This document shows positions 32,505 through 34,502 of a stretch of 34,502 nt of DNA, one piece after another. The number at the start of each line of letters is the position of its first letter. The first letter of the stretch is position 1. Origin of the DNA: a bacterium (lineage in GTDB: Bacteria; Spirochaetota; UBA4802; UBA5550); assembly GCA_024224995.1 (NCBI GenBank), contig JAAENB010000237.1, forward strand, positions 1 through 34,502. The letters run 5' to 3'. A program made the translations under genes and the position numbers. Below the pieces are notes generated by a model. The model saw only the letters and a program-made list of their open reading frames with translations. It made no database searches and was not told where the DNA came from.

Positions 32505-33995
32505 ATGAGAAAAATAATTGGAAGGACGCATGAACAGAAAATTTTTTCACAGCTGTTTGAATCAAATGAATCGGAATTTATCGCAGTTCATGGGCGTAGA
32601 AGAGTTGGGAAAACATATTTAATAAGTGAATTTTTTAAGAATAAAGGAACTTATTTTGAATTAACAGGGCAATTGAAAATCAACATTTCCGAACAATTGG
32701 ACAATTTTTCCCTTTCTATTAAAGAGACTTTTGCTCTTCCTCTTGAGATAAAAAAACCCGGGTCATGGAAAGAGGCATTTGGCCAATTGAAAATTATTAT
32801 TGACCAACAGGATAAAAAGCAAAAAATAATTATTTTTTTTGATGAAGTTCCATGGCTTGCTTCAAAGAGATCCGGTTTCATTAGTGCACTTGAGTATTTC
32901 TGGAACACCTGGGCATCGAGAAAAAACAATATTAAAATAATCGTTTGTGGTTCAGCAGCTTCCTGGATGATAAGAAACTTTGTAAATTCCAAAGGAGGCC
33001 TGCACAATAGACTTACCGCATCCATTCGCCTTATGCCCTTTGATCTTTCCGAAACAAAAGAGTATCTTGAGTATAGAGGGATACATTTTAGTGACAGGCA
33101 GGTCCTGGATATTTACATGATCATGGGCGGAATACCTCATTACCTGAAAAAAATAAGAAAAGGATTATCGGCAGTACAAAATATCAATGAAGTATGTTTT
33201 AAAAAAGACGGATTCCTTACTACAGAGTTCGACAGGCTCTATGATTCTTTATTCGATAATTCAAGCAGCTATAAAACAATAATAACAGCTCTTACGAAAT
33301 CCCGGAAAGGGATGCTTCGCAGCGAACTCCGAAAAACAATAAATGCTACCCCGGGGGGAACACTTGCCAGAATGCTGTCGAACCTTGAAGAAGCTGGTTT
33401 CATCACCGGGCGGCAGCAATTTAACAAGAAAATAAAAGAAATGAGATATCACCTTTGCGATGAGTACAGTTATTTTTATATTAAATGGATAAAAAATATC
33501 GACAGAAGTGTTTTAATTAATCCAAAATCAAATTATTGGAATTTAATTTCGGAAACGCAGGCCTGGAAAATATGGTCCGGGTATATTTTTGAAGAGATAT
33601 GTATAAAACATTCTCATTTGATTAAAAAAGCTCTGGGGATAAGCGGCGTAATCACAAGAAGTTCCGCCTGGAATTACAGCACGGCTAAAAAAGCAGCATC
33701 AACGAAAGGAGCCCAGATTGACTTGCTGTTTGACCGCAATGACAGGGTAATTTCAATTTGTGAAATAAAGTGTCATAACAGTCCATTTCAAATCGATAAA
33801 AAATATTCAGAAGTGTTAAAAAATAAAATATCTGTTTTTCGTGAACAAACGAAAACCAATAAAAGTATTTTTCTTGTTTTTGTAACAACCATGGGAATGA
33901 AAAAAAATGATTACTATGACGAACTTGTTGACAATGAGGTGACACTGAAAGATCTATTCGCAGAGGGGCTCGCGGGTCTTGACGATGATTTATGA
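32505..33995 (+). CDS. AAA-type ATPase with C-terminal DUF234 (PD-(D/E)xK-like) nuclease domain
   Basis: A 496-residue protein. The N-terminal ATPase_2 domain has Walker A GRRRVGKT (30-37) and Walker B IIIFFDEVPWL with Asp113-Glu114, then a sensor-like IIVCGSAASWM and LHNRLTASIRLMPF. A winged-helix region (about 265-320: LRSELRKTINATPGGTLARM) follows. The DUF234 part (about 325-460) ends with GAQIDLLFDRNDRVISICEI and Lys, the D...ExK layout of PD-(D/E)xK nucleases. Members of this archaeal and bacterial ATPase family are often multicopy and poorly understood. A GAGGTG lies 2 bases from the ATG, so spacing is short. The gene is framed by repeat pairs U2-U3 and U4-U5, and U4 overlaps its stop codon. 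Confidence 0.88.
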   Translation: MRKIIGRTHEQKIFSQLFESNESEFIAVHGRRRVGKTYLISEFFKNKGTYFELTGQLKINISEQLDNFSLSIKETFALPLEIKKPGSWKEAFGQLKIIIDQQDKKQKIIIFFDEVPWLASKRSGFISALEYFWNTWASRKNNIKIIVCGSAASWMIRNFVNSKGGLHNRLTASIRLMPFDLSETKEYLEYRGIHFSDRQVLDIYMIMGGIPHYLKKIRKGLSAVQNINEVCFKKDGFLTTEFDRLYDSLFDNSSSYKTIITALTKSRKGMLRSELRKTINATPGGTLARMLSNLEEAGFITGRQQFNKKIKEMRYHLCDEYSYFYIKWIKNIDRSVLINPKSNYWNLISETQAWKIWSGYIFEEICIKHSHLIKKALGISGVITRSSAWNYSTAKKAASTKGAQIDLLFDRNDRVISICEIKCHNSPFQIDKKYSEVLKNKISVFREQTKTNKSIFLVFVTTMGMKKNDYYDELVDNEVTLKDLFAEGLAGLDDDL

Positions 33996-34036
33996 TTGGA
34001 AAAAACTATATAAAAAATGGACATTTTTCCAATTAT
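33993..34036 (+). repeat. palindromic repeat copy U4
   Basis: TGATTGGAAAAAACTATATA ... GACATTTTTCCAATTATA. It begins on the stop codon of the ATPase-nuclease gene. Confidence 0.8.
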
Positions 34037-34045
34037 AAGTCAGAT

Positions 34046-34090
34046 TATATTTGGAAAAATCTATGTCAAAAACAATGATTTTTCCAAATA
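34046..34090 (+). repeat. palindromic repeat copy U5
   Basis: TATATTTGGAAAAATCTATG ... GATTTTTCCAAATA. Its arms TATTTGGAAAAATC and GATTTTTCCAAATA are a perfect 14-base inverted repeat, so this is the best-preserved copy. Confidence 0.85.
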
Positions 34091-34132
34091 GTGTTAAACC
34101 CGCGTAATGACAACACTGATTTTTTTTTGATA

Positions 34133-34333
34133 CTACCGTATCTTTTTCAGCAAGGTCCGCATCGCCCTCATTTCATAACCATAGAGATTCAGCTTAAAAT
34201 GCTCCCGGTCTTCCGGAATATCGGAGCGGTAAAGCTCTTCGCCAGATTCCGGGTCCAGGGCACTTCGGCTCCGCTCAGTGACCGGGCTCCGCTCCCGGGA
34301 GGTGAGGAGAAGGGGATTGTCAGGGAAGCCGGG
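34133..34333 (-). pseudogene. C-terminal remnant of an unrecognised gene
   Basis: An open stretch of 66 codons without a start, bounded upstream by a stop at 34336-34334. The last 40 residues read like protein: LDPESGEELYRSDIPEDREH, then FKLNLYGYEMRAMRTLLKKI and R. The preceding part is made of GAGCGGAGC-type low-complexity repeats. The family is not recognised. Confidence 0.35.
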
Positions 34334-34334
34334 C

Positions 34335-34380
34335 TATAATTGGAAAAATCTATATGAAAAGCAGACATTTTTCCAAATAT
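34335..34380 (+). repeat. palindromic repeat copy U6
   Basis: TATAATTGGAAAAATCTATA ... GACATTTTTCCAAATAT. It is followed by the same AAAATGAGGTGAAATGAG sequence as U3. Confidence 0.85.
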
Positions 34381-34393
34381 AAAATGAGGTGAA

Positions 34394-34468
34394 ATGAGAA
34401 AAATAATTGGAAGGAGGCCCTTTGCGCAGCATATTGAATTATCATCTTTTTTATTGGTTTCATTTTAG
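34394..34468 (+). pseudogene. truncated 5' copy of the ATPase-nuclease gene
   Basis: Starts MRKIIGR exactly like the gene at 32505, with the same upstream U-repeat end and GAGGTG. After 22 bases the sequence diverges (RPFAQHIELSSFLLVSF) and stops at 34466-34468. Only the promoter-proximal end is kept, so it is a deletion derivative or a recombination product of the locus. Confidence 0.8.
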
Positions 34469-34494
34469 ATCACGAGATTGGAATAACGATAATC
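34465..34494 (+). repeat. 30-base direct repeat, copy 2
   Basis: Begins TTAGATCACGAGATTGGAAT and matches 29826-29855 with two differences. It lies directly after the truncated ATPase copy; the window ends 8 bases later. Confidence 0.8.
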
Positions 34495-34502
34495 AAAAAA
34501 AG

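Noticed and set aside
34091..34339. 82-codon plus-strand frame after the ATPase gene
   Set aside because: The opposite strand reads more like protein and the plus-strand product has no recognisable features or ribosome site.
32391..34383. U repeats as a CRISPR array
   Set aside because: Copies are irregularly spaced, flank a gene and lack uniform spacers; no cas gene is present.

Overview
The window is a low-GC bacterial segment with many lipoprotein-type signal peptides (several with loose lipoboxes such as FIIGC and ILSSC), secreted coiled-coil and repeat proteins, a two-cNMP patatin esterase and an alarmone synthetase fused to TPRs. This suggests a Spirochaetota-like genome. That is an inference from gene content; no rRNA or other phylogenetic marker is present. 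It looks like an accessory region, with gene fragments, duplicated scraps, frameshifts and dispersed palindromic repeats between intact genes.

Layout. 1-1.3 kb: 5' end of an HGSNAT/DUF5009-like membrane acyltransferase (minus), a lone PAS protein and a possible transposase stub. 1.6-3.8 kb: NTE-type patatin phospholipase with two cyclic-nucleotide-binding domains. 4-7.4 kb (minus): a CFA-synthase-like methyltransferase and a UbiA prenyltransferase in an operon, then a second UbiA paralogue behind a debris region that holds an inverted scrap of the methyltransferase gene. 7.5-11.1 kb: kelch fragment, then an exported S41 (Prc/Tsp-like) protease with a secreted coiled-coil partner. 11.2-14.0 kb: a frameshifted small lipoprotein, a frameshifted lipoprotein with DUF7151, coiled-coil and YadA-head repeats, and a Fic protein with an internal gap and a shifted C-terminus. 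Most of these shifts sit in short homopolymers, so real decay, phase variation and sequencing error must be told apart. 14.3-16.5 kb: LRR lipoprotein, small secreted protein, and a carboxy-terminal-type fragment. 16.6-22.8 kb: PlsC acyltransferase convergent with a 1721-residue trans-AT-like megasynthase (ligase-like, ACP, KS, three ACPs). A scrap of plsC lies on the far side of the megasynthase. 22.9-26.7 kb: ECF sigma factor, DUF3795 Cys-rich protein, LysE-like transporter, PI-PLC-C1 lipoprotein. 26.7-29.7 kb (minus): RelA/SpoT-synthetase-TPR protein in an operon with a PEPCK/HPr-kinase-like protein whose nucleotide-binding motifs have decayed. 29.7-34.5 kb: TerD-like zinc-ribbon protein, a tRNA-like gene whose anticodon arm carries about 49 extra bases, and an AAA ATPase/DUF234 nuclease gene bracketed by pairs of short palindromic repeats that recur elsewhere in the window.

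The most interesting candidates are the interrupted tRNA-like gene with its own promoter, the repeat-flanked ATPase-nuclease locus with truncated derivatives, the compact megasynthase with a decayed ligase P-loop, and the alarmone synthetase plus pseudo-kinase operon. None of these is proven novel from sequence reading alone.
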